Below, piece after piece: positions 32,483 through 42,427 of a DNA stretch of 64,000 nt. This stretch comes from Clostridiaceae bacterium (lineage in GTDB: Bacteria > Bacillota > Clostridia > Christensenellales > CAG-917), in NCBI GenBank assembly GCA_031289315.1, contig JAITPR010000016.1, positions 1 to 64,000 of the forward strand. Reading direction: 5' to 3'. The stretch's first letter is position 1, and each line of letters starts with the position of its first letter. A program made the translations under genes and the position numbers. The notes under the pieces are model-generated. The model saw only the letters and a list, made by a program, of their open reading frames with translations. It did not search any database and was not told where the DNA came from.

Positions 32483-35170
32483 ATGAAATTATATGATGTG
32501 GACGTACAATTTTGCGAGCTGACTAAAGAGTTAGAACGCACAGTGTGCGATAACTTAACATTTACAGGCTATCTGTTGAAAAATTACTACAGTGGAATAT
32601 TTCTTTCAGAGTGGACGACTGTTTATATTGATGAAGGTTTGAAAGGAAGAAATGATGCAATTGATTACGTCTTGTACGGTCCAATATCTATAGGCAGTCA
32701 AATAAACTTTCCTAATCCATACGCAACGGCAATAATAACAAATCCGGATGATTATGAGCTATCAAAGACATCAAACGCAGAACGTTCGCATCAAACGCTT
32801 AAAATCACAACACCTAGCGGTCAAGAAGTATCGCATGATTGGTATTACGACCCTAATAATCCGCACAATGTTGCGCCATCGTGGCCGTATATCTTTGCCG
32901 ATAAAGGAACATATTCTTTAGAGTATACAATTAGCTTTGCTTATTTATACAATGCTTACTATGGTCAAATAAAGTATACAACAAAAATCGGAGTGTTGGA
33001 AAATGCGTATTTGAAGCCATATTGGACAATTCGTACCGTTCTTGAGCGCATACTCTCCGTATGCACAACTCGGCGCAAAGGCATACACGAGCCGGTATAT
33101 TTTCTAGACCCGGTGCAAGCGGCGATGTTTGAGCAAATCCCCGCGCCCGAATTCAGCTTGACGCGCTGTACGCTCCGTGAAGCATTGTCGGTAATAGGCG
33201 GATACATCCACGGCATACCGCGTCTAGAGTTTGACGAGAGCCGCGAGGACGAAGGCGGGCGCATAGTTTATGACATGCTAGGCGGCACCGAGGTCAAGAC
33301 GATAACCGCACCTATGCTGTACGAGGACGAAGCGCAAGGCATAGATGAGCATTGCGGGACGTTGGACAGCTTTGTGCAAAACCTTGTGACGAGCCGCGAC
33401 ATCACGGCGGGCGCTATTTCGGACCCCGGCGCGGACGGATATAAGACGGTGCGCGTAGACGCGGGCAAGGTGCGGATATCGAAAGACGATGACCCGATAA
33501 TACCGTTAGCATACCCGGCGGAACGAATCCTAAAACTAGAGTGCGGTTACATCAACGGACGCACCGCGCCTGTTGGGGATATCACGGCGTATCTTTATGA
33601 GGGCGCGGAATACGACGCGTTGAGCGGTTATAACAATACGGCGTACCCTTATAGCAAAGCGTGGGCGTTGCGCTACGCTAAGGGCGATAACAAGATCACA
33701 GCGCTTAACTTTCGACCGTCCAAGGCTACGGACATCGGTAGCGCATATACACATACCGCAATTCGCAATATTATCATAGCCGTGACTGGCGGCGCGGACA
33801 TAGAGAGCGGCACAACTACGCCGTATCAAAATCTCATGTTCCGAGTTACGTACATACCCATAATCAGTACGAGGGTGCAACAGCTACGCACGGACAAGGG
33901 AGCGAATCACGATAACGCGCTCATCTACAATCAAAATAGCAACGTGGAAACGGAAGCGTACGGCGAGAACCTGCGCGGGGCGATTGCCCGCATGGGACGT
34001 CCCGCAATACGGCGCACATACGACTTTACCCACTTTGCCGACATACCCACTCCGGGGCAGATAATCATTGACCCGGACGGCACACGTTACTACGTTGCGG
34101 AGGTGTCGCGCGAGTTTGACCTTATTAAAATCCGCGCTACGGTAACGCTTGTTAAAAACTTTAACAAGTTGTCAGAGTACATGGCGATAAACAGTAGCTA
34201 CCGGCTATACGACGTGAGCGAAAAGCAGAGCGTTGATAGATATGTGACGTATACGAGTAAGATAACCATAGGGAACGCGATAACTGGCTATGCGGCAAGC
34301 GGAGGAAGTAGTAAAGCGATAATTAAACTTGCCGGAATTAACGCCTTTATGGACATATTTGCGCAGGGTGGCAATCATAAGCCCGTTGCGGCGATGAGAG
34401 CTATAACATACGGCAAGAGCGGTAATGAGTTAAAAAGGGTAGCGTTGCCCGTGATAAGCGTGCCTTTGGGCAACAGTATTTGCCTCATAAGCAAGTTTGA
34501 TAGCAACTATGGCGCGGGTTATCAATCGCAACCTTACGACGGCGTAAACGTACAACACCAAGTGCCGTATGGCGATGTATACGGAGAGTTTGAGGATATG
34601 AGGGCGGATTATTTTGATAGCTTAAATCCTTTATTTGACGATGATACAACCGCCCTAGACAGAGCCGACATGTTGCCTATCGTAGATAGCAGTGCCGCCG
34701 GAGTTGTTCCGTATGCAACTACCTTTGGCGGCAATGCCGGCGCATATATAATCCAAAAGGATAACCGTGAGATAATCAACCTCAACACCGAGTTCGCGGC
34801 GGTCAAAAACCGCGACAGTGTTATCATCGGGAAGGGCTTAATGTCTAACAATCCGCTCGTACGAGGGAGCGACACGGCATTAAAGGGCGATATATGGTTT
34901 TTTACTGTTGCACTGAACGAACTGTCTAATAAGGCACCGTTAAACAACGGTGTTAAAGCCGCCGAACTCAATATCGCGAATTATATAAGCACGCCATTTT
35001 TAACGGGGTTACCGATCGTTATCGCGGGAAATATTGCCGCTATAACTGCACCCGTCGCCTGCGTGTCATGGGGCGTGGTAGCACCTAACGGCGATTTGAT
35101 TATCGGCGAAAATGTTACACTTAATGCGGGACAAGATACTCCCACTATATACTTTAACTTTGGTGATTAA
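32483..35170 (+). CDS. Large tail protein (putative distal tail/tail-associated structural protein)
   Basis: 895 aa. From about residue 180 (RTVLERILSVCTTRRKGIHEPVYFLDP) the protein has a prophage minor structural/baseplate-like profile, with repeated beta segments, TYDFTHFADIPTPGQIIIDPDGTRYYVAEVSREFD and a Gly/Asn-rich C-terminal part. The first 180 codons are more AT-rich than the rest, and a fragment of the same gene lies upstream at 31688-31745, so the 5' part was probably exchanged. Ribosome site AAAGGAG. It lies before the fibre gene, consistent with a tail-tip or hub protein. Confidence 0.6.
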   Translation: MKLYDVDVQFCELTKELERTVCDNLTFTGYLLKNYYSGIFLSEWTTVYIDEGLKGRNDAIDYVLYGPISIGSQINFPNPYATAIITNPDDYELSKTSNAERSHQTLKITTPSGQEVSHDWYYDPNNPHNVAPSWPYIFADKGTYSLEYTISFAYLYNAYYGQIKYTTKIGVLENAYLKPYWTIRTVLERILSVCTTRRKGIHEPVYFLDPVQAAMFEQIPAPEFSLTRCTLREALSVIGGYIHGIPRLEFDESREDEGGRIVYDMLGGTEVKTITAPMLYEDEAQGIDEHCGTLDSFVQNLVTSRDITAGAISDPGADGYKTVRVDAGKVRISKDDDPIIPLAYPAERILKLECGYINGRTAPVGDITAYLYEGAEYDALSGYNNTAYPYSKAWALRYAKGDNKITALNFRPSKATDIGSAYTHTAIRNIIIAVTGGADIESGTTTPYQNLMFRVTYIPIISTRVQQLRTDKGANHDNALIYNQNSNVETEAYGENLRGAIARMGRPAIRRTYDFTHFADIPTPGQIIIDPDGTRYYVAEVSREFDLIKIRATVTLVKNFNKLSEYMAINSSYRLYDVSEKQSVDRYVTYTSKITIGNAITGYAASGGSSKAIIKLAGINAFMDIFAQGGNHKPVAAMRAITYGKSGNELKRVALPVISVPLGNSICLISKFDSNYGAGYQSQPYDGVNVQHQVPYGDVYGEFEDMRADYFDSLNPLFDDDTTALDRADMLPIVDSSAAGVVPYATTFGGNAGAYIIQKDNREIINLNTEFAAVKNRDSVIIGKGLMSNNPLVRGSDTALKGDIWFFTVALNELSNKAPLNNGVKAAELNIANYISTPFLTGLPIVIAGNIAAITAPVACVSWGVVAPNGDLIIGENVTLNAGQDTPTIYFNFGD

Positions 35171-35222
35171 ATAGTCACAGACGATTGCATTTGATTGCAA
35201 AAAACAAAAAAGGGAGGAACAT

Positions 35223-38102
35223 ATGAATATATTCATGCATATGGACGGGAGCGCCGAATTGGTGTCTCCGGTCAACATTTATCAAGGCAACGACGTGGCG
35301 GAAATCACGGTATTTACGCCGTTGCCGTTAAGCACGGCACTACAGATAGCATTTAGACTGTCGAACGGAGTAGAAACTCAACATTTTCCCATGATTCACG
35401 GCGACAGTGTAACGCGCAACGGATTTACACTCAACACATACACTTTTAGATTGCACCGCGCGGTAACGGAATTCGCGGGTACGGTAAATGTGTCTTTGGT
35501 TGCGATAGTGTCGGTGCCACTTGATGTTATTAACAATGAGGGCAATTTAATAACTGTTGACAGCCCACGCGGATTGCCGTCAGCTTTAATAGCGTTTGAG
35601 GTGCAACCGTCAATTTACTATGTTCCGCCCGATTCTCTGCCGGATGACATAAACGAACTGTGGGGGCGTTTATTAGCCGTATATCAAAAGCTTTCGGCGG
35701 ACTTGTACAACGACATACACGCCGCGGGTACGGGATTAGACGCAAGACTTACGGAGGAAGCCACGGCAAGGGAAGCCGCAGATACCGAAGAAGCCACAGT
35801 AAGGGAAGCCGCAGATACCGAAGAAGCAACTACTCGTGCCGAGGCAGTAGGCGGCTTGCAAGCTAGCTTAGAAGCCGTTGAGGCGGTAAATGCGGAACAA
35901 GATGAGCGTCTTGAAGCGTTGGAAAGCAAAACCGCCGGCGTTTTGCTGATTGACGTTATTGCCGACCCGGATAATAGCGGGTGGCTTATTAAAAAATATA
36001 GTAACGGTACTACCGGTGGAATTGAAGTCGGAGGTGGCGGAGGCGCCGGCGGCGGAAGCGGAACTGCTCACCCGCCGCTTGAGTTTTCCGCCGCTAACTT
36101 TGTGTTGCAAGGCGACGGGACTTACGAGTTAGGATTTACATCAGAGCAAACCGGATTTTTATCGTCACGCTATCTTGCAAATTTAGACGAAGCGCGCATT
36201 AATGAGGGTGGAGCTACCGCCGGTTATGATTCCCGCACGGACGCTATCTTTAAGGGGTCCGACGGTAGTATTTTGATATACGGTATAACTATGCCTTTCA
36301 AAGGGCGGGTTGTGTTTGGCGGCGGTGCCGGCGGCAGTGCGGATTTAACCGACGTTGTTAGATATTACGCGGAAGATGACAAGCGGATAATCCTTGATAA
36401 TAATAAGGGGCTACAAGGCACTGATACGGACGGCGCAGTGCATAATCTTGCGGAACTATCTCAATGGGGCGTGGCGGACTTCGGAAGCGAAGCCGTACCA
36501 TTTAATATCAATTCTGCCGTACGTCCAACGGCGCAAATAGGGACGGAGAGCGGCTCAAATGCGGAGGAGCTTGCATTTTTATCAGACATTTCGGGTGGCG
36601 GCGACGCAGGGGACGTAACAAAAGAGTGGCTTGAGAATGACGTGCTTGGCTATCCTATGCACATAGACCCTATATCTCTTGTCTTAGATATGTCCAGCGC
36701 GGAAGACGTTGCGTCCGACTATGTGCATGTTGACTTTATATGGAACAACACCTCGGTGGCAAATGATAGTGTATTTGTTGGACAAACAATGACAGCGCCC
36801 GGATATTATGATAATGCTACGTTTATACAGCGTTATCCCACTGACGCTAGTCTTATCGTTGAAAGCGGACAACAATTTACCATTACCGGAAACATGCTCT
36901 TTTTAGGGAGCGAGTTCGCGCAGGAAGATATAGACACCGCAGTTAATAATTTCAAGTTGCAATATGCACTTGACGAATATGCCCCCACCGAACCCGAACC
37001 CGAAGATGATACCGCGCCCATGTACGTAAAGATGGTTGACTTACCCGCCGGCATGGATAGTATAAATCTGCTAGACTTAGTGATAACTGCCAACGGCGTT
37101 GAACACGCAATACTTGACACGGTAAGCGATATTATGGACGGTGTTAATGTCGCTTATGGAGAAACTGATAACAAAAGCGGCATTGCCTATTTTAGTGTCT
37201 TTATAAATCTAAATCCAATAACTTTTACCGTCACACCGGGAACTCTATTTTTAGTTATGCAACCTGCTAGCAACGGCGAACCCCTTCCTAACCTTGATTA
37301 TTTAGTTGTCAATCTTTCAGCGCAAGGCTTTGACGCGGCAACAATCAAGGCGCAAATTGACAGTATACGTGGCGCGCTGGACGGAGAAGTACATGCTCCT
37401 TCTCCGCCAATTTATTTTTATGCGACGGATAGCGGAACTTACCAAATCGGCATGTTGGGTAACGGTCTTCCGATTTATCAAGCTTACCGTTATTTAACCG
37501 CAAGCGATTTTGGCGATAGCGGTTTTAGGGGTACTATAAAATTTTTAAATATCAACGAGCGTACAACTACTTACAACACGGGTGATTTGAACGCGTTTAT
37601 AGATTTGGTGCGTAATGTCGACAGGCAAACCATAGAAATCGACGTCCGTTTTGTAGGCTCGGCGGGCGGCGTACAGTTAGAATTTGTTAAGGAGTATAGA
37701 CCTGATTTTAAGGATGGGGAAATAAAATTTTTAACGGATAAGGGTTTGACATCTTACGAAGCTTATGATTTACGCAAAGTACCAATTAAAATTAAGGCTA
37801 ATGTTAACACCGATACTATAACAAATTGGGATGATAATAATCAAAATGGAAGTCTTATCGTTGTTCACCCGCTCTTGTACTTTTACAACACTGGCGGGGT
37901 GCCGGACTTGATTAAGGGGGCGTATAACACAATTGCTAGCAATAGCGGCGGATTGACATCAGACCAAATGTATCAAAATTTGGGCGTGCATCTTGACGCT
38001 GACGAAGAAGTGGTCACCGGAGGAATTACATTAAGATTTCCTAATGCCCCGATACAACAAACTCAATTTGACATTGAAATATATTTAAACTTAGGGAGGT
38101 AA
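35223..38102 (+). CDS. Tail fibre/receptor-binding-type protein
   Basis: 959 aa. The N-terminal 130 residues resemble BppU-like baseplate upper proteins (NIYQGNDVAEITVFTPLPLSTALQIAFRLSNG). A helical repeat region follows (EEATAREAADTEEATVREAA, about 178-205, encoded by tandem 30-bp units), then a coiled coil, a glycine-rich hinge (GGGGGAGGGSG) and a long beta-rich C-terminal part with three similar lectin-like modules that begin PPLEFSAANF, PMHIDPISL and PPIYFYATDSGTYQIG. Such proteins bind host surfaces. GGGAGG 7 bases before ATG. Confidence 0.7.
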   Translation: MNIFMHMDGSAELVSPVNIYQGNDVAEITVFTPLPLSTALQIAFRLSNGVETQHFPMIHGDSVTRNGFTLNTYTFRLHRAVTEFAGTVNVSLVAIVSVPLDVINNEGNLITVDSPRGLPSALIAFEVQPSIYYVPPDSLPDDINELWGRLLAVYQKLSADLYNDIHAAGTGLDARLTEEATAREAADTEEATVREAADTEEATTRAEAVGGLQASLEAVEAVNAEQDERLEALESKTAGVLLIDVIADPDNSGWLIKKYSNGTTGGIEVGGGGGAGGGSGTAHPPLEFSAANFVLQGDGTYELGFTSEQTGFLSSRYLANLDEARINEGGATAGYDSRTDAIFKGSDGSILIYGITMPFKGRVVFGGGAGGSADLTDVVRYYAEDDKRIILDNNKGLQGTDTDGAVHNLAELSQWGVADFGSEAVPFNINSAVRPTAQIGTESGSNAEELAFLSDISGGGDAGDVTKEWLENDVLGYPMHIDPISLVLDMSSAEDVASDYVHVDFIWNNTSVANDSVFVGQTMTAPGYYDNATFIQRYPTDASLIVESGQQFTITGNMLFLGSEFAQEDIDTAVNNFKLQYALDEYAPTEPEPEDDTAPMYVKMVDLPAGMDSINLLDLVITANGVEHAILDTVSDIMDGVNVAYGETDNKSGIAYFSVFINLNPITFTVTPGTLFLVMQPASNGEPLPNLDYLVVNLSAQGFDAATIKAQIDSIRGALDGEVHAPSPPIYFYATDSGTYQIGMLGNGLPIYQAYRYLTASDFGDSGFRGTIKFLNINERTTTYNTGDLNAFIDLVRNVDRQTIEIDVRFVGSAGGVQLEFVKEYRPDFKDGEIKFLTDKGLTSYEAYDLRKVPIKIKANVNTDTITNWDDNNQNGSLIVVHPLLYFYNTGGVPDLIKGAYNTIASNSGGLTSDQMYQNLGVHLDADEEVVTGGITLRFPNAPIQQTQFDIEIYLNLGR

Positions 38103-38108
38103 CAAACC

Positions 38109-38282
38109 ATGCAAAAAGGTGATGTTGTTAAATTTAAGGCAACAGCGGAGTTAAGCCAAACTTACAAGGGTAACTACATTGTAAAAGAGGCTTGGCGCGG
38201 CGCGGGGGTGGTTTTTTTGAGCGGCATACCGCGCCCGATAAAGATGTACTTGCTAGACATAGTAAGTCAAAACGGAGGTTAA
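38109..38282 (+). CDS. Small beta-type phage protein
   Basis: 57 aa (MQKGDVVKFKATAELSQTYK then GNYIVKEAWRGAGVVFLSGI). GGGAGG lies 9 bases before the ATG, and the gene is packed between its neighbours. SH3-like or fibre-accessory size; no family recognised. Confidence 0.65.
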   Translation: MQKGDVVKFKATAELSQTYKGNYIVKEAWRGAGVVFLSGIPRPIKMYLLDIVSQNGG

Positions 38283-38286
38283 AATT

Positions 38287-38970
38287 ATGCAAAAGATAAA
38301 CGGAAAACTTGAAGCTACAAGCGCGAAAATCGACGAAGATTTAAATGTTGGCGGTACGGTATCAATTGACGGAACTTTATCGTGCAATATTTCAAATGCT
38401 ACGGTATTATGGGCAGGTAATGCGTTGCCTCCTGAACAAGTAGGGAGCAATATACAATCCGGAACAAGCCTTAGCGATATTTGCTCAATGATACAAAGTA
38501 AATTTAAACCCGCTTATAATGCGCCGGTCACTAACGTGGAAAGAGGTGTACATTTTTTTCCGGAAAATCTTGAAGTCCCTCAATATTTTATAAACACTGG
38601 TAAATCATTTAATGGGAACACTGGTGGTATAAATGGTACATATTTATTATTGCGTAGAGTGTGCGGGTTAAATGTGCCGGAAATTGAATACTCTTACTAT
38701 CGTAAAACAAATGGCAATGGCGTTGAAACGATAACAACCGGAAGTGGAGAATTGTTAAACGGCACTTACCAAATAAAATTATTTGAAAATATTCCTTGCA
38801 TTGTTACTATTATATCTACATCTGCACGTGATTTTACAATACGTGGTATAGGCAGTAACTTTGAGGAGTTATGGACTGTCAAAATAACAGAAAATATAGC
38901 CGAAGACAATTTGCTTATGGCGCAGGTGGGCTGTTTAATAAGTTATAATTTTAGTTGGGAGGTATTATGA
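38287..38970 (+). CDS. Phage fibre-accessory-like protein
   Basis: 227 aa, starting QKINGKLEATSAKIDEDLNVGGTVSIDGTLSC, a beta-strand repeat like that of fibre shafts; then an AT-rich, beta-type C-terminal half (YYRKTNGNGVETITTGSGELLNGTYQIKLF) unlike the upstream codon use, suggesting an exchanged receptor-binding end. Ribosome site GGAGG 7 bases upstream. Start of the next gene overlaps its stop. Confidence 0.55.
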   Translation: MQKINGKLEATSAKIDEDLNVGGTVSIDGTLSCNISNATVLWAGNALPPEQVGSNIQSGTSLSDICSMIQSKFKPAYNAPVTNVERGVHFFPENLEVPQYFINTGKSFNGNTGGINGTYLLLRRVCGLNVPEIEYSYYRKTNGNGVETITTGSGELLNGTYQIKLFENIPCIVTIISTSARDFTIRGIGSNFEELWTVKITENIAEDNLLMAQVGCLISYNFSWEVL

Positions 38971-39506
38971 AAATCACATTAAGCGGCGCATATGGGCGGC
39001 TCTCGGATAGGGAGCCGTTTTTAATTGCGGATAATACGGATTTGACGCTAGAGTTTGAAAGCGTCTTTAAAACTACGGACGCGCTCATACACGTACACAA
39101 TGAGCGGGCAGTTAAAAAATACAAGCATAATATCAAGGAGCCTTTTACGGTACCCGTGGAATTTTTACATGCCGGAACGTTGAAAATTGAAGTGGATTTG
39201 CTCAAGAGCGGCGAAGTCGTCAAGAAGTTTAGCGTGGAGCCTATTAAAATCAAAGACTTACGCATGGGTTTTGAGGGACACGCGGAGGTAGACGCATTAC
39301 GTCAAGAGATTGCGGAGGCGTATAAGGCTATAGGCGCGGCAGAAACTCAAATAACAGAGCTTGCCGAGCGAACAGCAAGCCTTACGCAACAAGTTACAAC
39401 GGAAGTGAGCAAAAGCATAGAACGCGCTAACGAAGCACAGATTAAAGCCGATGCGGCGGTAGAAGCCGTGCAGGCGCTGATAAACATAAACAAACAAGGA
39501 GAATAA
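38967..39506 (+). CDS. Baseplate upper-like protein with C-terminal coiled coil
   Basis: 179 aa from ATG 38967 (GGGAGG 5 bases upstream; the TTG at 38955 is part of that site). The N-terminal 100 residues form a beta-sandwich-type domain (NTDLTLEFESVFKTTDALIHVHNE). Residues 110-175 form a coiled coil (EIAEAYKAIGAAETQITELAERTASLTQQV). This is the layout of BppU-type N-terminal adaptors. It also resembles the start of the 959-aa fibre protein in position and style. Confidence 0.55.
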   Translation: MKITLSGAYGRLSDREPFLIADNTDLTLEFESVFKTTDALIHVHNERAVKKYKHNIKEPFTVPVEFLHAGTLKIEVDLLKSGEVVKKFSVEPIKIKDLRMGFEGHAEVDALRQEIAEAYKAIGAAETQITELAERTASLTQQVTTEVSKSIERANEAQIKADAAVEAVQALININKQGE

Positions 39507-39510
39507 AACA

Positions 39511-40155
39511 ATGAAAAAACTAACGGAAGAACAAAAAGCAAAAGTACATATCGGTATAGTGCTTGCAATCATTGCGGCGGCAACGTTGGGCTTGCTCATT
39601 TGGGGGCTTGTCGAAGAGCAAAGGAGCGGTAAAATCTCCGAAGCTTACCTTAATTTTAATGGTATCAACGTCGCCCTTGCTTTAGAGGGCGGCGCGGAGC
39701 AAACAAACGAGAGCGCGGAAAATAATACGGAAATCACGCTCGGCGAACAACTTAAAAACTGGTGGACGGTTGCGGCGAATAAAGAGATAACCATTGCCGG
39801 AATAACGATAAGCATAAGCGCGATAGTGTCGTTTTTGTTATACATACTTTATCGCTTCACGCGTCGCAAGCTTACAGACGTACTCTCAAATATTACTAAA
39901 ATTAAGCAAGCAAGAGATGACGACGCGGCGGAATTCAAAGCGGCGGAGCAAAAATTAGACGAGGCAATTAAGGCGTATTTTATTAAAGAGCATGACGACA
40001 AGTTGACTGCAATCGGTGATAAGCTAGCGCAAGCGGTGGGGCTTGCGAAATCCCCGGCGGAAGAAATTGCAGTTGAATGCAAAAATGCCGACCCGAAAAA
40101 AGCGGAAGCGGAAACGCCGTCGGAACCTTCGGGCGGTTATGTCCGCATGGTATAA
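39511..40155 (+). CDS. Two-helix membrane protein, possible holin-like
   Basis: 214 aa with membrane segments at about 12-33 and 92-113, a polar Asn/Glu-rich loop between them, and a long cytosolic or lumenal coiled-coil tail (DDDAAEFKAAEQKLDEAIKAYF). It lies after the fibre genes, in the usual lysis region, and is followed by another small membrane protein. Size is large for a holin, and no endolysin is seen beside it. Confidence 0.45.
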   Translation: MKKLTEEQKAKVHIGIVLAIIAAATLGLLIWGLVEEQRSGKISEAYLNFNGINVALALEGGAEQTNESAENNTEITLGEQLKNWWTVAANKEITIAGITISISAIVSFLLYILYRFTRRKLTDVLSNITKIKQARDDDAAEFKAAEQKLDEAIKAYFIKEHDDKLTAIGDKLAQAVGLAKSPAEEIAVECKNADPKKAEAETPSEPSGGYVRMV

Positions 40156-40165
40156 GGAGGCGCGC

Positions 40166-40639
40166 ATGAAAGCAACGACAAAGGCAAGCACCTTAGATTT
40201 TGGCGGACTTATAGTGTCCGGCGCCGCGCCCATTGTAGCGACGGCAACGCAGTTCCCGGTACTTATTCCAAAAAGCGCGGAGGCAACCGTGTCCGGCGTG
40301 TTTATTTTAGCGGTGACGGTGTTCGGGCTGTTGTTTGCCCTCTCTACGGCGGTCTACATGCGCCGCCGCAACAAAGCCGCAAACCGTCCCAAACCGCCTA
40401 TATCACTCATAGCAAGTTGGGGGCTTGTCGGTATTATATTTGGCATACAGAGTATTTTGCCGCAAGCCGAAATAATAGCGCTTGCGTGGGCGGCGGGAGC
40501 GACAGCGGCAAAGGGCATGAGCGCACTGGGAGCGGCAATTGTGCGCCGGGACGTAAAACGTACCGAAGACAATCGTAACAGCGCCTACGAGGCTATACAA
40601 GCGTTCGCGTCGGCAAGCGGTAAAGGAGAAAAACAATGA
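40166..40639 (+). CDS. Membrane protein of the phage lysis region, holin-like
   Basis: 157 aa from ATG 40166 with AAGGAGG 5 bases before it; the longer upstream frame is a shadow of the preceding gene. Three hydrophobic segments (about 12-32, 42-62 and 82-118 as a hairpin) and a basic C-terminus. Its stop overlaps the next start (ATGA). Fits a holin or antiholin by position only. Confidence 0.5.
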   Translation: MKATTKASTLDFGGLIVSGAAPIVATATQFPVLIPKSAEATVSGVFILAVTVFGLLFALSTAVYMRRRNKAANRPKPPISLIASWGLVGIIFGIQSILPQAEIIALAWAAGATAAKGMSALGAAIVRRDVKRTEDNRNSAYEAIQAFASASGKGEKQ

Positions 40640-41631
40640 GCGAGTATAGAGAATATGAAAAAATCACAAAGCGTTTCAAAAACGCAATTTTTGATAATCT
40701 TACGGAAATCATTGTAGTATTATTATTTATAATTGCATTTGTGTATAGTTTTTTACGCTTTACCCTTGTCCGCGCAGATTCAGTAGCTGATTCGGCAATT
40801 CAGTCCGTGTACATATTCGCCATTACGAGCGGTGTTTTTCTAGTAATGCAATTGCGCGGTAAGGCGCGTGCGCTAGATACCGAAACTTATAAAGGCGAGG
40901 CGGCGCAATTTGCCCGCATTTACAACGCCGTACTTCAAGCGCGGAAATTGGATGCCGTGGCTAAGTTTGTGAAGGATTACGTGCAAGAGGACTTTGAAGC
41001 TTATCAAGCGTCTATTTTGAGGGTACAAGGCAAGGGGATTACATTTGAAGAATACAAAAAATACTATGAGCAATTAAGTTTACCAGTCTTATTACAAGTT
41101 AGGGTAAGAAGTGGTTCGGAAAGCCCGGAAACAGAAAAGCCGACACGTAAAAATTATCCAAACCAAAAAGAGTACCGTACCGCACGAAAGGAGTATTCAA
41201 TAAGAAAAAAGGCATACGAATTGACGCTTTCGCAGAAATTTGCAATTCTGCATGCACAATATGCAAAACCAATTAAATTGAGTGCGGAAGGACTTTGTTC
41301 GTGCGGCGAAAAGATTAGAAAAAGCCGCTCTGTTCCTATTACGGGAGAAACGGCAATGCAAGTTTCTCGATTAAAAAGGCTGTTACTCTTCGCATTAGTT
41401 TCGATGCCGCTTGGTCTATATACAATACAAGCAAGCGTTAGGTTTACGGTTGACTCTCTTGTATTGTTCGTGCAAATTATTTTTTTAATGACGATAGGCG
41501 GCGGTCTAGGGTATTTTTCCGGTCGCTCGGCTTTTCTCAATTTGCAAGTTCGCAACCTTACTTACCGCGAGGATAAGCTCCTTATTATGTGTGAACGAGA
41601 GAGCATAAAAATAGATAATCAAAACAATTAG
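40636..41631 (+). CDS. Membrane protein of unknown function at the end of the phage operon
   Basis: 331 aa: N-terminal hairpin of two membrane helices (about 21-45 and 54-73), a cytosolic middle with Pro/Lys-rich segment (KPTRKNYPNQKEYRTARKEY), a cysteine pair CSCG (about 213-216), and two more helices (about 236-285). No peptidoglycan hydrolase motif. Last gene before a strong terminator, where lysogenic-conversion genes often sit. Confidence 0.5.
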   Translation: MSEYREYEKITKRFKNAIFDNLTEIIVVLLFIIAFVYSFLRFTLVRADSVADSAIQSVYIFAITSGVFLVMQLRGKARALDTETYKGEAAQFARIYNAVLQARKLDAVAKFVKDYVQEDFEAYQASILRVQGKGITFEEYKKYYEQLSLPVLLQVRVRSGSESPETEKPTRKNYPNQKEYRTARKEYSIRKKAYELTLSQKFAILHAQYAKPIKLSAEGLCSCGEKIRKSRSVPITGETAMQVSRLKRLLLFALVSMPLGLYTIQASVRFTVDSLVLFVQIIFLMTIGGGLGYFSGRSAFLNLQVRNLTYREDKLLIMCERESIKIDNQNN

Positions 41632-41708
41632 TCATAGGCACTAGCGGCTAAACTATAAAATTATAAAATAAACAATTTAGCGCGGGGAAGCCGATTATTC
41701 GGAAATAG

Positions 41709-41747
41709 AAAAAAGCGATTACGCAACCACGTAATCGCTTTTATTTT
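41709..41747 (+). terminator. Terminator of the phage structural operon
   Basis: AAAAAGCGATTACG pairs with CGTAATCGCTTTT around CAACCA, followed by a T-rich run. Confidence 0.85.
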
Positions 41748-41818
41748 TCGGTTCAAGGTTAAAGAAAAGTGAAAAAATTTGATTTAGAGAGTTATTACGC
41801 CTACAGAGCGTCCGCCGA

Positions 41819-41989
41819 TCATTCTTTACTATCAGCTGTTGTTCCATCGATCGCCCTGCGCCATTCGGGTACCATTTCCGCACATAAATCTTCCCCGCAA
41901 TAGGGGCATTTATAACCGTATCTAGCCGGTGTAAACGTTGTGAAGCCGCAAGTTGTGCTGTCGTTGCACGAATATATTGTTGCTGCCAT
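41819..41989 (-). CDS. Small zinc-ribbon protein
   Basis: 56 aa, not previously obvious because of its length. Cysteines at 8, 14, 28, 31 and 36; CPYCGEDLC is a zinc-ribbon knuckle. AAAGGAG lies 9 bases before the ATG. Divergent from the XRE regulator at 42209, with two palindromes between them, so it is a candidate target of that regulator. Its role (antirepressor or small nucleic-acid-binding protein) is not known. Confidence 0.65.
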   Translation of the reverse strand: MAATIYSCNDSTTCGFTTFTPARYGYKCPYCGEDLCAEMVPEWRRAIDGTTADSKE

Positions 41990-42044
41990 AATGTTATTCT
42001 CCTTTATTCTTTTGGCTTACAACCGTCTATGGTATATATCACTT

Positions 42045-42074
42045 GAAACTATCTCTTTGCAGTAGAGAAGTTTC
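42045..42074. other. Hairpin in the divergent control region
   Basis: GAAACT(A)TCTCT pairs with AGAGAAGTTTC around TTGCAGT. It lies in the leader of the zinc-ribbon gene, possibly a protein or RNA control site. Confidence 0.4.
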
Positions 42075-42154
42075 CAGTACCGATATCGTTAAAGAGTATA
42101 TCTTTATTTCTCTAGGAGTTTTTGCTTCTAGATTTATCTTAAATACATCATACT

Positions 42155-42199
42155 CTAATTATAATTAGAAGTCAAGTGTGATCAACTAATTAAAATTAG
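42155..42199. promoter_or_regulatory. Paired operators upstream of the XRE gene
   Basis: CTAATTATAATTAG (42155-42168) and CTAATTAAAATTAG (42186-42199) are near-identical palindromes with centres 31 bp apart (three helical turns). The first overlaps a TATAAT (42160-42165). Likely autoregulation sites of the adjacent XRE protein. Confidence 0.6.
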
Positions 42200-42208
42200 A
42201 ATGTGTTT

Positions 42209-42427
42209 ATGAGAAACTATGACACGCAACTGGTGGGTTGGAGGATAAAAGAATTGCGCAACGAACGTGCAATAGGGCAAAATAAGCTTGCCGCCGACCT
42301 GCAAATAAGCAATGCCAGTATCAGTTACTGGGAAAACGGAAATCAAGAACCGTCCGCTTCCGCGTTGTTTAAGTTGGCTCAATATTTTGGCGTAAGTGCG
42401 GAGTATCTTTTGGGTTTAGAGGATTAG
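42209..42427 (+). CDS. XRE-family regulator
   Basis: 72 aa: one Cro/CI HTH (WRIKELRNERAIGQNKLAADLQISNASISYWEN) plus the conserved FGVSAEYLLGL helix. The frame also allows GTG at 42203; neither start has a good ribosome site. Clearly homologous in layout to the regulator at 13716-13931. Placed between the phage terminator and tRNA-Glu, divergent from the zinc-ribbon gene, with paired palindromic sites upstream. Confidence 0.85.
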   Translation: MRNYDTQLVGWRIKELRNERAIGQNKLAADLQISNASISYWENGNQEPSASALFKLAQYFGVSAEYLLGLED

